The notes under the pieces: model-generated | What the model saw: only the letters and a program-made list of their open reading frames with translations | What the model was told of the DNA's origin: nothing | Databases searched by the model: none | Source: Nissolia schottii | Lineage: Eukaryota > Streptophyta > Magnoliopsida > Fabales > Fabaceae | Length of the DNA stretch: 64,000 nucleotides | Direction of reading: 5' to 3' | Assembly (NCBI GenBank): GCA_003254905.1 | Contig: QANU01075165.1 | Span: forward strand, 62,001-126,000 | In this document: piece by piece, positions 35,570-47,378 of the stretch | Layout: each line of letters opens with the position of its first letter | How positions within the stretch are numbered: the first letter of the stretch is position 1 | Made by a program: the position numbers and the translations under genes

Positions 35570-37270
35570 AGGGTGGACAAAATTTACGAAGTAGATGTGG
35601 AAATATTGAGCCACCTAATCCCTTGATACGACCATTCCTAGAAAATGCGACTTTCTATGAGGTGACTACAATGTCTGTTATGCAGATCAACCATGACCTT
35701 ATTAATGCGCTTGTTGAGCATTGGAGACCAGAGACACACACATTTCATTTTCCTCACGGTGAGTGTACTGTAACACTGGAAGATGTGACAATGTTATTGG
35801 GGATCCAATGCAATGACTTACCTGTGACAGGGTCTGACACAATATTATTGGGATCATCCCTCCAAGAATTGTGTCATGAATTACTTGGGATAGTTCCTAA
35901 ACCAAGTGGTGTAAACAGATCGTTCATATCTACGGTGTGGTTACGCTAACATTTTGCTACTGAAATCGGAGCTGATTTTGACGACCATTGCGTGCAGCAA
36001 ATATTGGAGTGACATGCTTGTGGATATATGTTGCGATTGTTTGCAGATTTTCTGTTTTGTGACAAGCACAAAAATTGGGTTCATTCGAAGTATTTGGCAT
36101 TGCTTCGTAATTTGAACTTGATTAGGTTGTGCAGTTGGGGTTCAGTTGTCCTATCTATACTTGACAGGTCATTATGTCGTGCTACGCGCAAGACATGTGC
36201 TGGACTCAGTGGTTGTATGATCCTCCTGTAAAAGTGGGCATTTTATAGATTTCCGGTACTAGCTCCCATGCCACATGACCCAAACCATTACCCCTTTCCC
36301 CTTGCTTTGCGGTAATTTTTTGTGTATTTAATTGTCTTCAATTAAATAAACAAATTATTTGTTATTTTTCAAATATAAAGACTTTTATTTGTTAATTCAA
36401 ATAATATATAAATTTACAGATGGTCAGGATACACATATACCCGTCATGATCAGCTCAATAAGCTATTTGAAATGAGAAACCACATTGAATGAATGCGCCT
36501 ATACGAGGTAATGCATTAATAAAAATTTTGTATATGTTTTATATTATACATTGATAATATTTGTATCTAAATTTGTCCTTTTTATTTGCAGTTTATTTGG
36601 CAACCATATCGTCATCCATCAATTAATATGGTAATTCCAAACGCATTGAAGAATATGAGACATATGTGGCAAGTAGTTTGCTCGCTCATTTGTTTTGAGA
36701 TAGTCGAGTGGCATGCGATTGACCACGTTATGCGACAATTCAGGTTGGTGCAAATGTTGCCCGTTGAACTTAGCAGTGGTGTGCTGGGGAATGATCATGA
36801 TCGAGATCTGATATGAACCATGGATTCAATTGTGGATTAATCACATTCCTCTGTAGGGTGAACAAGTAATTTCTTACAAGCTTTCAGAGGAATATTTGCA
36901 ATGGTACAAGCACACTGGCCGACGCTTTTTGCTGATGGAATATCATACCGATGATTTGCCTGACGTTTGACAGACATATTTTCCCTCGCCTCCTCATGGT
37001 CACACAGCCCCAGCACAGGATTTCTTTAGTCATGCCTCCCTACCACATAATGTCTTTGGCCATGCCCCCACAAGAAAATGTATTTGGTCATGTCTTTCCT
37101 CATGCACTGCCCATGCAACAATTCTTTGCCCATGCTGCCCCGCAGGATTTCTTCACTCCTCAGTCTCAGCCGCCGTTTCAAGAAGTTTATATCCCAGAGC
37201 CAAGCAGTGTATCTACGTTGTGCTGGTATAATAACTCTTATCGGCGATTGTACTGCTCAATTGTGCTTGA
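35570..37270 (+). pseudogene. Plant mobile domain (PMD, MAIN-LIKE type) remnant
   Basis: After an acceptor-like TTTTATTACAG the frame gives GGQNLRSRCGNIEPPNPLIR, then FHFPHGECTVTLEDVTMLLG, typical of the PMD family (PF10536; MAIL1/MAIN and retroelement-linked relatives). It is broken by stops at 35947-35949 and about 36010, and the frame changes. Later pieces are HSKYLALLRNLNL, FIWQPYRHPSINMVIP and a His/Pro/Gln-rich tail to about 37270. Introns probably lie at 36315-36418 and 36508-36592. Known cellular PMD proteins act in gene silencing and meristem maintenance. This copy cannot make a full product. Confidence 0.8.
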
Positions 37271-37289
37271 ATAACCTACCCATTTGTCA

Positions 37290-39476
37290 ATAATGAAGTT
37301 GGTATGAAATAAAGCAGTAAATCATAATTCGCAAGCACATGTAAAAGCGAACTTTAGATTTTTTTTCTTACCAATACCCTTGACAAGTTTTTCCATATAC
37401 TTGACCTTGAAATGCTTGGCAAAATTTTGCGCGACGTGTGTAATGCAGTAGAGGTGGTAGGCCCAATCACCATCTATTTGTCATATTGTTGACTTTATTG
37501 ACTCGTGACTATCGGATATCGACCCAATTCCTCTTGCTACTTGTGGTAACACTTCGTGGACCACGGTCAGAAAAAAATGCCAGGCATCTGTTGTTTCCCC
37601 TTTGACAATGGCAAAAGTAATTGGCAAAATATTTTGATTGCCGTCTTATGTGGATGCCATCAATAAAACACCATTCTATTGCCCATACAAGTGTGTTCCA
37701 TCAACTTGGATCATTATTTTGCAGTAACTGAATGCCTTAATGCAAGGCCTAAAACTCTAAAATGCACGTCGAAATATTTCAACACTTATTTACAATGATC
37801 CATCGACATTGTAAGCATCAACAATATCCATTCAACTGTGCATGAATCGTCAAAATGCTTCAATGCAAGCAATCAATACAATAACTCGTTGTATGATTCT
37901 TCCCAATTGCCGTACACTTGTGCAATTGCTTTTTTGCTCAGCTAGCCATGCCTTCCGGTATGACGGCCAGTATCCATGCCAGTCCATAACACTAACCTAA
38001 ATCACTTTTACTAGCATCTTTGGTGCCATCCGTATCTGTGCCAAAATCATACCAGCAATGTGCTCAGAAGTCAGCTTCGAGTGATCTTGGGTAAGTGTAA
38101 AGGCAACGCAACTATGATGACCATTGTACTTAGTAACTTCCCAGAAGTAATTGTTCTTTTTCATGGTCACCCTAATAAGCCATTGACATCCATTGCCAAA
38201 GTATTTGCATTTGCAATAGTATGTCATCGGTTTTGACTCCTTCACTTTATAATCCGCCCCGGTATGCATACACTGGTTTGCAACAACTACTTTCATTGCA
38301 TCTTTATCATTGAAAATTCTCCCTATGTACAAATCATCTGTTGTACCATGATCATTTTCAATGTCTCCAAATTCTGTTGCACGCATACCATCAACATCAA
38401 AAGTGCATAAGAAAGGCGGTGGACCGTGCGGTTATTCATCGTCTTCATTATCTGTAATTTTTAAAAAGGATATTTCATTAGTCAACAAAGATTGTTTTTC
38501 TTTTCTGATACACAAGATCCTCTTCAAGAGCATAGTGTAGAGCATATTTTTTTCATCTCTGTTAACTTTAAGACGATTAGTCAATTATAGATGTAAAATT
38601 AATTATTCTCATAAACACATGTTGTACAGCTCATACTAATATGATTTGGATAATTAAATAGTTATTTTAATATTAATAAACTCATTAGTCAACAGAGATT
38701 GTTTTTATTTTCTGATACACACGATCCTCTTCAAGAAGCAAGTGTAGAGCATGCTTTTCCATCTCTGTTAACTTTAAGACAATTAGTCAATTATAGACGT
38801 AAAATTAATTATTCTCATAAACACATGTTGTACAACTCATACTAATATGATTTGGATAATTAAATAAAAATAACATTTTAATATTAATAAACTCATTAGT
38901 CAACAGAGATTGTTTTTATTTTCTGATACACAAGATCCTCTTCAAGAGGCGAGTGTAGAGCATACTTTTCCATCTCTGTTAACTTTAAGATGATTATTAT
39001 TATAAAAATATTAATAATTAACAGTACCTAAATCATCGCCAGTTCTACCGTCTTTAGACATATGGTAACGTCGATGACATGTTATCTGGGCACGCAGAAA
39101 TTGAACTTGGACCACATTCATTACCGATATTCGGAACAACTTCCTCAAATTTGACAAATAATTCAATGCCACTTAGACTTGCCTCATAAGTCTCATATAA
39201 ATAAAACATGTGTTGCACCTGGAGATCGTTCAATACCGTAACAAGACGATATTTAACAACTCCATTAATGAAAGATACAAGAGCTTTATATCTAATTATC
39301 TTGACTCTCCTATTAAAATGAGAACAAATTACACTACGCAAATCAGAAACGACATAGAGGGCCATAGTTTAACATACTCGGCCTCATTATCACTAACAAA
39401 CTCAACTTCTTCAACATCAAATTTTTTTCACAAAACTATTATAAAAAGTAAAAGTGACTATACCTTGCCTACTCAT
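37290..39476 (-). pseudogene. Mutator-like (MULE) transposase remnant
   Basis: The start MSRQGIVTFTFYN (from 39476) is followed by a stop and frame change, then a PB1-like N-terminal region (39054-39365, ...SGIELFVKFEEVVPN). An apparent intron (about 38452-39030) holds tandem repeats. The next exon encodes a MuDR-type zinc-binding region (YYCKCKYFGNGCQWLIRVTM, YNGHHSC) and then IQVDGTHLYG and IVKGETTDAWHFF of the MULE core. The first catalytic Asp (VDGTH) and a following SDSHESI block are visible, but stops and frameshifts interrupt the core. DDE transposase of the Mutator superfamily, no longer functional. Confidence 0.85.
38476..38997. repeat. Three tandem copies of a 207-211 bp unit
   Basis: Copies begin at 38476, 38683 and 38894 with CATTAGTCAACA; the third is partial. 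They are highly similar (for example CTGATACACAAGATCCTCTT in copies 1 and 3) and lie within the apparent intron of the MULE transposase remnant. Confidence 0.9.
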
Positions 39477-39970
39477 TTTGTTTTTCTTAAAAATATAAAA
39501 TGTGTATAGACACTGATGAGTTTAAAGAACAATGACAATAACAGAAGAAAAGAGGATGCGTTTAGAGAACAAAAAAAAAAAACAAAAGAAGGAGACAATA
39601 GAATCAGAAGAGGTTTAAAGAGGAGAGGTTTGTGCGAAGAGGATGAATTGTGTGAGTAGAGAAGACAAGTGTTGAGTATTTATAGGAGAATTCCGGTACG
39701 AGTTACTTAATTTTTTAACGCTGTTTAACTTGAAATTGGCACTGACAGTGCCGATTTCAAGCTCTGTCACATCCCCATTTGAAATCGATAAACAGTACAC
39801 TGATTTTAGACTCCCTGGCGCCACAGACCTAAAGGGTGCCAATTTTAGATTTTAGTTTATTTATTTATTTTTAAAAAAAATCTTGAAGTTGACACTTTTG
39901 ATACCGATTTTAGGTAACCTGAACCATAAATTTACACATCCATGTATCCGTATCTTATATTTTCCAATAC

Positions 39971-41570
39971 CCTTAGCATGTGAAAACCGCAATAAGTTAT
40001 TAAATTTGTGTGGACACAAAAAAATTTCAACCTACTGGCAGATATAATATGCAATAGTAATCTACACAGTATAGTGACATTTATAGGTCGTTTTCTTTTG
40101 GATAATACTCGTACACGTGTTTGTAGATCGATAAAAAAAATTTAGCATGTAAATGCATTAACTTTTTATGGCATTTCCGCAAAATAGAAAATTATTAAAA
40201 CGTATGTTAAGTATGACATCACTTATTATAATAACAAAAATGCTTCATGTACACCACAGAAGCATACACTCGTACATACATCATTCATTTATACGCAATT
40301 AATGATTATTATACGTATAGCGTACAATTTCTAAAATTATACACAACGCGCCCCAATCCCGAACTTGTTCTCGTCATCGTTTTCACTCATCGTCTTCATC
40401 CTCTCATCCTTACTCTGTTATGTTTATCATCGTCATCCTCGTCATTCTCTCATCCTCTCATCATCGTCATCCTTCTCATCTTCCTCCTCTTATCATGTGA
40501 AAGTTGATTAAAATAGAATTAAGATAATAAAAGATTGATTTTCTTTTTAAAATGGATGAGATCTATCTTTAACAATGGTGGTAAGAGTGTATGTTACAGA
40601 TTATGATATCTGATTGGAGTGCACAAAATAATTTTGCAGAATATGATATCAGGTTTTAGTGCACAAACATTATATGACCTTATGCATAAACATTAAGCAC
40701 ACCTAAATAATTAGTTCACAATCTTTATATATTTTTAGTGGACAAACTTTATAAAAATTAGTTCACATACATGTGCACACACACTTTTATACATTCTAAT
40801 GCATAAACTTTACATATATGCATATTACTTAATGCATAGTTAAGTATTTTTGCAGAATATGATATCAAATTTTAGTGCAAACATTATATGACGATGTACA
40901 CAAACATTACATGATCTTATGCACAGACATTAAGCACTTGTTTACAACATTGTGATTTTGCTGAAACATAAATAGGTTCACAAAATTTATACATATTTAC
41001 TGCACAAACTTTATAAATGTTAGTTCAAATGCACAAGACTTCACAAACATGCACAAAACTTTACAGATTTGCATAAAATTTAACTTACATTTAAGTATTT
41101 TGCATAATCTGATATATGTGATTTGAGTGCACAATGCGAGAGATGACAAGAGGAAGAAAGAACGACGAGAGATGACAATGACGAGAGTGAAGAAAGAACG
41201 AAGGATGATAGTGATGAGAGATGAGAGCGACGAGAGAGAAGAGAGAAAACGGAAGAAAGTGGAAGCAGAAAAGTTTTGAGATATACGTGAGTTCACGCGT
41301 GTGTGGCTGAGAGTGGGAGAGAAAGTGGATGGAGCGATCATTTGAGGGGCCATCGTATTTTAATACGAGTGTATGTATGGTGTATGGTTTTAGAGTGTGC
41401 GTGTAGCAGAACTGTTGTAATAATGGATGTAACCCAATGTGTTGTGTGCTAATGGCTCATATTTCTTAATTATGAGATAAGAAGTTTGATTCATGAAAAA
41501 AAATATTTAACTAAGTGTTTACTGTTTCATGTAAGCCTGAATTGTAATTCATTAATTCAATGCAATAATA
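39971..41570. repeat. Probable non-autonomous element with GTGCACAAAC array
   Basis: 40360-40500 is rich in CTCATCGTCATCC and 41130-41330 in the inverted GATGACAATGACGAG sense. Between them (40600-41110) are about a dozen degenerate GTGCACAAACATTATATGA units. The outer parts share CATACACTCGTA in inverted sense (40264, 41365). This looks like a MULE-type non-autonomous element, but its ends and duplication are not fixed. Confidence 0.4.
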
Positions 41571-41575
41571 GTTGG

Positions 41576-41669
41576 CCATAGATTTCTTTTCCCTGGGTTT
41601 GGTCATCGCTGCTTCAACAAACCCATAGATTTCTTTTCCCTGGGTTTGGTCATCGCTGCTTCAACAAAC
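41576..41669. repeat. Perfect 47-bp tandem duplication
   Basis: Two identical 47-base units (41576-41622 and 41623-41669), each holding CCCTGGGTTTGGTCATCGCT. The identity suggests a recent slippage or an assembly effect. Confidence 0.95.
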
Positions 41670-42660
41670 CATATTTTGTCGTTATTTGGGAGCCATTAGG
41701 AAGCAAAATGTAAATCTACAGGTTAATTTGTCCTACTCACATTCCTTTCATGTGCTGGGAAGTAAAGTTTGACGTAAAGTTCATGTTTATACACAGATTA
41801 GTAAGCGTATGAAATTTGATGAAAATTAAAGAAAAAGACATAATTAAATGAATATGGTAATATCAATTGATATTGAGCATTGTATACGTGTTGTGTCTTA
41901 TATGAGTGTCACGTTGAATAAAAAGGTAAGCTCAATGTAGTTGTATTTCTCATAATATTAACAGAATGTAAATACTAGTTACAAGTACCCGCATGGTTAG
42001 ATTACAAGCAGTCAGGTTAGTTTCAAAAAAAAAATTTTTTTTTAAAGTATTCCAAATTATTTTCTTTAAAATAAAATTCCTAAATAAATTAAATATTGTG
42101 GTGAAATATAAAATGCAAAAATACATTACAAACTTTCAATTTTTCTTCCCCTTCTCAATTTTACACTCTCAAACAAAGAGAAGACAAACCCTCCAAACCT
42201 CTTCCTTTCCACCCCTCCTTATCAAGTTCTTTCCTTCCTAGTAATAAAAATGTTGAATGTAATGAAAATAATTTCATGAAACATACAACAAACGTATCAA
42301 CATGCACGGTTACTACTAGGGATAGCTTGGTGTTAGTTTGCTTTGTCTGTTAATCATACGATGCAAGTTTGATAAGATATTTTTACTTTTATCTCGTTCA
42401 CGACGTACAACTGCATGGGGACAGATATTCCTTTCGAACCTTGCGCTAGCCAATGAATTATTTATGGTGCAGGGCAGCTTCAATAGTAGATTCTTATATA
42501 TGGTGGACCCTGAAATTAATAGACCACTGTCGTTGCCTTTTTAATATTCTTCTTTTGGTAATAATTATAAAACCATAGATATACGGATCTTTGACAATTT
42601 TTTCCACAAATTAGAAAACTCTAAAAGCACGAGTTAATTATGATGCATCACATTACAGTG
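41670..42660. other. Intergenic DNA upstream of the terpene synthase
   Basis: No gene seen. Short frames at 41993 and 42338 have no recognisable product. Confidence 0.4.
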
Positions 42661-42672
42661 CGTCTCTAATCT

Positions 42673-42681
42673 ATATAAATA
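42673..42681 (+). promoter_or_regulatory. TATA box of the terpene synthase gene
   Basis: ATATAAATA about 75 bases upstream of the ATG at 42751, a usual spacing for a plant TATA box plus a short leader. Confidence 0.6.
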
Positions 42682-42750
42682 GGGTCTAAAGGGTATCCCT
42701 TCTTCATTACCTTTACAGTGAACACGAAAACAAATAGTATCGATTAATCC

Positions 42751-43705
42751 ATGGCCTTCCGTCACCCTTTCTTTGCTGTAGCCAATCAGCCAAAATTCCC
42801 ACCAAACAAATCCTATGGCTATAGTAAAACCCGTTTTACTATCGTCTTGATGAAGCAAAATATACACCTTTCTCATGAAAATGGAACACGCCAGCAGGTA
42901 GTTAATGAATAATTGCTCTATATTATTTAATATATCAATTTGAGTTAGTATTTTTTATCTATGTATTTCTCCTATACTTTTAGTGCAATTGCTTATGTCA
43001 ACTGTCATGGGATAAAACTAAGTGTTTGGTTCAGGTAATTTAATACAATTTTTTACTAAATATATCATCTCTCATATATTTAAATAATTTTTTTTGAAAA
43101 AACTGATCCAAAACGTATGTTTTTAGCTTTTCAACTGAAGTAAGGAAAAAAAAAAGNNNNNNNNNNNNNNNNNNNNNNNNNNNNNNNNNNNNNNNNNNNN
43201 NNNNNNNNNNNNNNNNNNNNNNNNNNNNNNNNNNNNNNNNNNNNNNNNNNNNNNNNNNNNNNNNNNNNNNNNNNNNNNNNNNNNNNNNNNNNNNNNNNNN
43301 NNNNNNNNNNNNNNNNNNNNNNNNNNNNNNNNNNNNNNNNNNNNNNNNNNNNNNNNNNNNNNNNNNNNNNNNNNNNNNNNNNNNNNNNNNNNNNNNNNNN
43401 NNNNNNNNNNNNNNNNNNNNNNNNNNNNNNNNNNNNNNNNNNNNNNNNNNNNNNNNNNNNNNNNNNNNNNNNNNNNNNNNNNNNNNNNNNNNNNNNNNNN
43501 NNNNNNNNNNNNNNNNNNNNNNNNNNNNNNNNNNNNNNNNNNNNNNNNNNNNNNNNNNNNNNNNNNNNNNNNNNNNNNNNNNNNNNNNNNNNNNNNNNNN
43601 NNNNNNNNNNNNNNNNNNNNNNNNNNNNNNNNNNNNNNNNNNNNNNNNNNNNNNNNNNNNNNNNNNNNNNNNNNNNNNNNNNNNNNNNNNNNNNNNNNNN
43701 NNNNN

Positions 43706-43744
<39 letters not shown>

Positions 43745-45018
43745 ACACTGTGTTCTATACTAAAATATAATAATTGTTATATAAATAAATAAGTAATTAG
43801 GTACAAAAATTGCCGCTAATCACGGCCCTGCATGTTACAGACGTATTCGATGAGTTCTGGGACAAGAAAGGGGAGCTCAAGCACACATTATACAAGGACA
43901 TAGAAGGGTTAACTGCCTTGTTTGAAGCCTCTCAATTAAGCATAGGAGGGGAAGATAGTCTTGACGAAGCAGGGGAGTTCTGCAGCAAGTATCTTGGCTC
44001 CTACGTGTCAACTTTTCACGATCATCCTCAAGCCAAACTTGTTGCTCACACATTACGGTCTCCAATTCATCGAAGTCTTCCAAGGTTCATGCCCGCTAGC
44101 TTACAATTAGAGAATTCACCATCGACAAGTTCGTTACAAGAACTTTCCAGAATAGATGCCCAAATCAGTAGCTCCTTGCATCTTATGGAAATTGCTGCAG
44201 TTTCCAAGTGAGTAGTTATGTTTGAATTCTGGATCCCATATGTTAATTTCAAAATATGTTACACTAATAACTTGTGTCATATTCATGTATTTATTATGTG
44301 ACAGATGGTGGAAAGACTTAGGTTTGGCAAAGGACATCAAGTTTATTAGAGACGAACCAATTAAATGGTACATGTGGCCCATGGCATGTCTTTCAGATCC
44401 ACACTTCTCCGAAGAAAGGATTGAGCTCACAAAACCCTTGTCCCTAATTTACGTCATTGATGACATATTTGACTGTCGTGGAACCATTGAAGAACTCGCG
44501 CTCTTCACACAAGCTGTCAACAGGTAATGCTATATGTTGTACATGTGAAATCCATCACCGCTAAGGTCACAAGAATGATTATACAATTTATATGGAAAAA
44601 GAGTGCTATATGTGGCATGATGATGACAAAATTGTTCGTCGGAGTTGACTTGTCAAAATTAAGTAGACAAATAATATAAAATGATATTGACTTTTTGATA
44701 AATGAGTGAATCATATCACTTTATTTCTTCGTATTACTTATAGTCTATGTCAATAATTTTGACAAAGCATTTCATATATTATATATAGTATTATTTTGGT
44801 ATTATTCTAATGTTCCATCTCATTGGATGCAGGTGGGACCTGGAAGCTACAGAGCAATTACCAGACTACATGAAAGTATGCTTCAAGGCTCTTTATGACA
44901 TAACTAATGAGTTTGCGTTCAAGACCCACATCAAACATGGATGGAATCCTATAGACACCTTAGTAAAATCGGTAAAACTCACCACAATTCAAAACATATT
45001 GGGGGGGGGGGGTGTGTG

Positions 45019-45069
<51 letters not shown>

Positions 45070-45817
45070 GTGCGCGCGCTTAAAAATACACTAGATTAAC
45101 TATACATCTAATTGCAGTGGGTAAGACTGTTCAATGCTTTCCTGGAAGAAGCAAGATGGTTTGATTCAGGGGATTTACCAAAGGCAGAGGAGTACTTGAA
45201 GAACGGGATAGTGAGCACAGGGGTGCAAGTGATACTCGTGCATGCCTTCTTTTTCATGGGTCAGGGCATAACAAAGGAGAATGTGGCACTCATGGACGAA
45301 TTCCCAAGCATTATATCTACAACTAGTAAAATTCTTAGGCTATGTGATGATCTGGAAGGTGACAAGGTAATTGAATAGGAAGAAAAAATTAGCTATGCTT
45401 AATTTTATTCCACTTGGAATATCTTGATAAACAATAGCTTTGATCAATTTAATGAACTAAGGATTTTAATTAACTATGCTACAGGATGTTAATAAAGATG
45501 ACAATGATGGGTCGTATTTGAAGTGTTACATGAAAGATCACCCTGAAATTTCAATTGAACAAACACGGAAGCATATAAGTGATGAGATTTCGGATGCATG
45601 GAAACGACTCAACCAAGAATGGCTGACACCAGCAAATAAATTGCCGCCATCTTTTGCTAAATTGTGCATGAATGCTGTTCGGATGGTACCTGTAATGTAC
45701 AGCTATGACGGCAATAGTCCGTCGATGCTAGAGCAGCATGTGAGGTCGTTGCTTTACGGCGGTACCCGACACGCTGCTATTGAACCATTAAAGAACCATA
45801 CATTGAGGTCGATATAG
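42751..45817 (+). CDS. Terpene synthase, TPS-g type (linalool/nerolidol synthase-like), gapped
   Basis: Visible exons are 42751-42897, 43841-44207, 44305-44523, 44833-44971, 45118-45366 and 45485-45817; the second exon probably lies in the gap at 43157-43705. Junctions are GT-AG. Exon 1 ([20 protein letters not shown]...) resembles legume TPS-g N-termini. The class I motif DDIFD is intact (44459-44473). [28 protein letters not shown] and [15 protein letters not shown] are typical of the acyclic alcohol-forming TPS-g group that ionises GPP or FPP. The second metal motif reads DDLEGDKDV where TPS-g proteins usually have DDLGSAKDE, so the Ser/Thr and Glu ligands are replaced by Gly and Val. Activity is therefore doubtful. 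Intron 5 holds a G-run and TA/CA microsatellite. Substrate is not predictable. Confidence 0.85.
43157..43705. other. Assembly gap (549 N)
   Basis: Run of N inside the terpene synthase gene, bordered on the right by a (TA)n microsatellite (43706-43741). It probably covers exon 2 and parts of introns 1 and 2. The true length is unknown. Confidence 0.95.
45001..45071. repeat. G-run and TA/CA microsatellite in intron 5 of the terpene synthase
   Basis: Twelve Gs, then GT, TA, CA and TA dinucleotide runs, within the intron between exons ending 44971 and starting 45118. Confidence 0.9.
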
Positions 45818-46921
45818 ATATACACAATGATCTATATGAGGAGGATTGTCCTAGAGTTATCACATGAAATAAAACACAACACATTTGCACTAGACTACTA
45901 GACTGTTTGAAATAAAAATTATGAATGTAGAATCTCATGAAGTGAATGTATATCTAGCTTGATTTTAGTTTAAGTTTCTTTAGCCTAGTCCCAGTATCAT
46001 ACAATTGTGAGACTTAAATTAAATCATCTGTCCGATTTTTCTTTTTCATTTTTTGTCCAGCATCCACTCAATAACCCTTTTCTAACTCTAACTACTTTAA
46101 AATTATCCAAAATAATTACACATTTGTTAGATGAATGAACCAACCCTATCACTTCATTTTTTTTAATCATTGTTATAATTTTTGTCAAGAATTCTAATCA
46201 AAATCTCATGACACCCACTCAAGCATTTCTCAAGTAAGACAGATCTTTTCGCAAGAGTTTTTTTTACAAACAAACAACCACCCGTTTTTTTATCATTTAC
46301 AATCAACATAATCCGTCATGAAAAAAATCTGATCTGCTACGTCGTATTGTTTTATATAATTTCGTGCAGTCAAGTAAAGCTCTTTTCTTAATAATTAATA
46401 CTACACACATATCATATATAATTCTATTACAAATAAATAATTTTTTTTTATGAATTCCATAAAGACCAGATTGACCCAAAGAATATTGTCATCCATTCTT
46501 TAGTAATAAAAGATAATTTTTTAGTTACTTTATGGGAAAAATACTTTATGGTATTTAATTTAATTATTTTTAATAATTTTTACAACTAAATTTATTGATT
46601 TTTGTTATTATGTCATATTTTATATGATTGTAATAAATTTTTCATCAGTCAAATCATTGAAAAAGCCAATTTATAAGAGGTTTAAAGATTTGCAGACCAT
46701 TTGAGCTTACGATGCATTTCTCTACAAATATTGTATTAAAAATTATTAATTTATCATATTAGAATATATAATTCATTAACGTTATATTAGATCATGAAAT
46801 AATAATAAAAATCAATAAATTTAATTATAAAAAATTATCAAAAATGATTAAACTGGATGTCATAAAGTTTTACCAACAGGATAGCTAAGAAACCACCTTA
46901 AAATAATTATAAATAGATGAT
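45818..46921. other. 3' UTR and intergenic DNA
   Basis: 3' flank of the terpene synthase (possible AATAAA-like ATGAAATAAAAC near 45864), then AT-rich DNA with no gene. Confidence 0.4.
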
Positions 46922-46936
46922 TTCATATCAGAATTT

Positions 46937-47120
46937 TTTTTTAGGTTGTCTGCCCGGTATCCAAGGCTTAGCCTTGACTAATCTGGGTGGACCCGGGTGG
47001 CGCACCTGACTATGGCGGGTGAGTCTCCCAGCAGGGATAACTGCATACACAAGATCTCGAACTCGAGATCTTGGTTAAGCGATATTAAGCCGCTTACCAC
47101 TTGGACCAACCCCGTTGGTC
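46937..47120 (-). mobile_element. tRNA-derived SINE (copy 2), minus strand
   Basis: Same family as 3395-3573. On the minus strand it begins near GGGGTTGGTCCAAGTGGTAA (A-box region), has a B-box-like GAGTTCGAGATC, and ends in an A-run. It is flanked by a perfect 15-bp duplication TTCATATCAGAATTT at 46922-46936 and 47121-47135, so it is a fairly young insertion. Confidence 0.92.
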
Positions 47121-47378
47121 TTCATATCAGAATTTGACAGCAACGGATGGTTTCATTTCGTTTTCCACAGTGAACAAGACCGCAATAACAGGAAGAATTC
47201 GTCAACCACGGGTAAAACTTGTTATTATCTAAGCCTCCCAACATAATAGCAAACCAGAATTAAGGAGAGACTTTCTTCTTTCAAGCCATACAATTGAACA
47301 TTCTGATTTTATTATGAGCCAATAAATAGGCTTAATTTGATCGTACTTGAGGAATACAGTGCTTGCCTCAAATTAAAG

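Larger units (their letters stand above)
34590..39970. mobile_element. Composite Mutator-like element carrying a plant mobile domain gene
   Basis: A minus-strand MULE transposase remnant (37290-39476) lies convergent to a plus-strand PMD-type remnant (35570-37270). Both are enclosed by terminal regions rich in GAAATCGGC...GCCGATTTC units (34650-34810 and 39720-39920). The outer ends share an imperfect inverted motif with GTATTGGAAA and GTATGG/TTATGG. The boundaries are approximate and no target-site duplication was identified. Confidence 0.6.

Noticed and set aside
36951-37274. Independent His/Pro-rich gene
   Set aside because: Continues the PMD-type remnant with its usual Pro/Gln/His-rich tail; not a separate gene.
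38476-38997. CRISPR-like repeat array
   Set aside because: Three long tandem copies without short spacers in plant nuclear DNA; a tandem duplication, not CRISPR.
43131-43748. 205-codon frame spanning the N run
   Set aside because: Made almost entirely of unknown bases plus a TA microsatellite.
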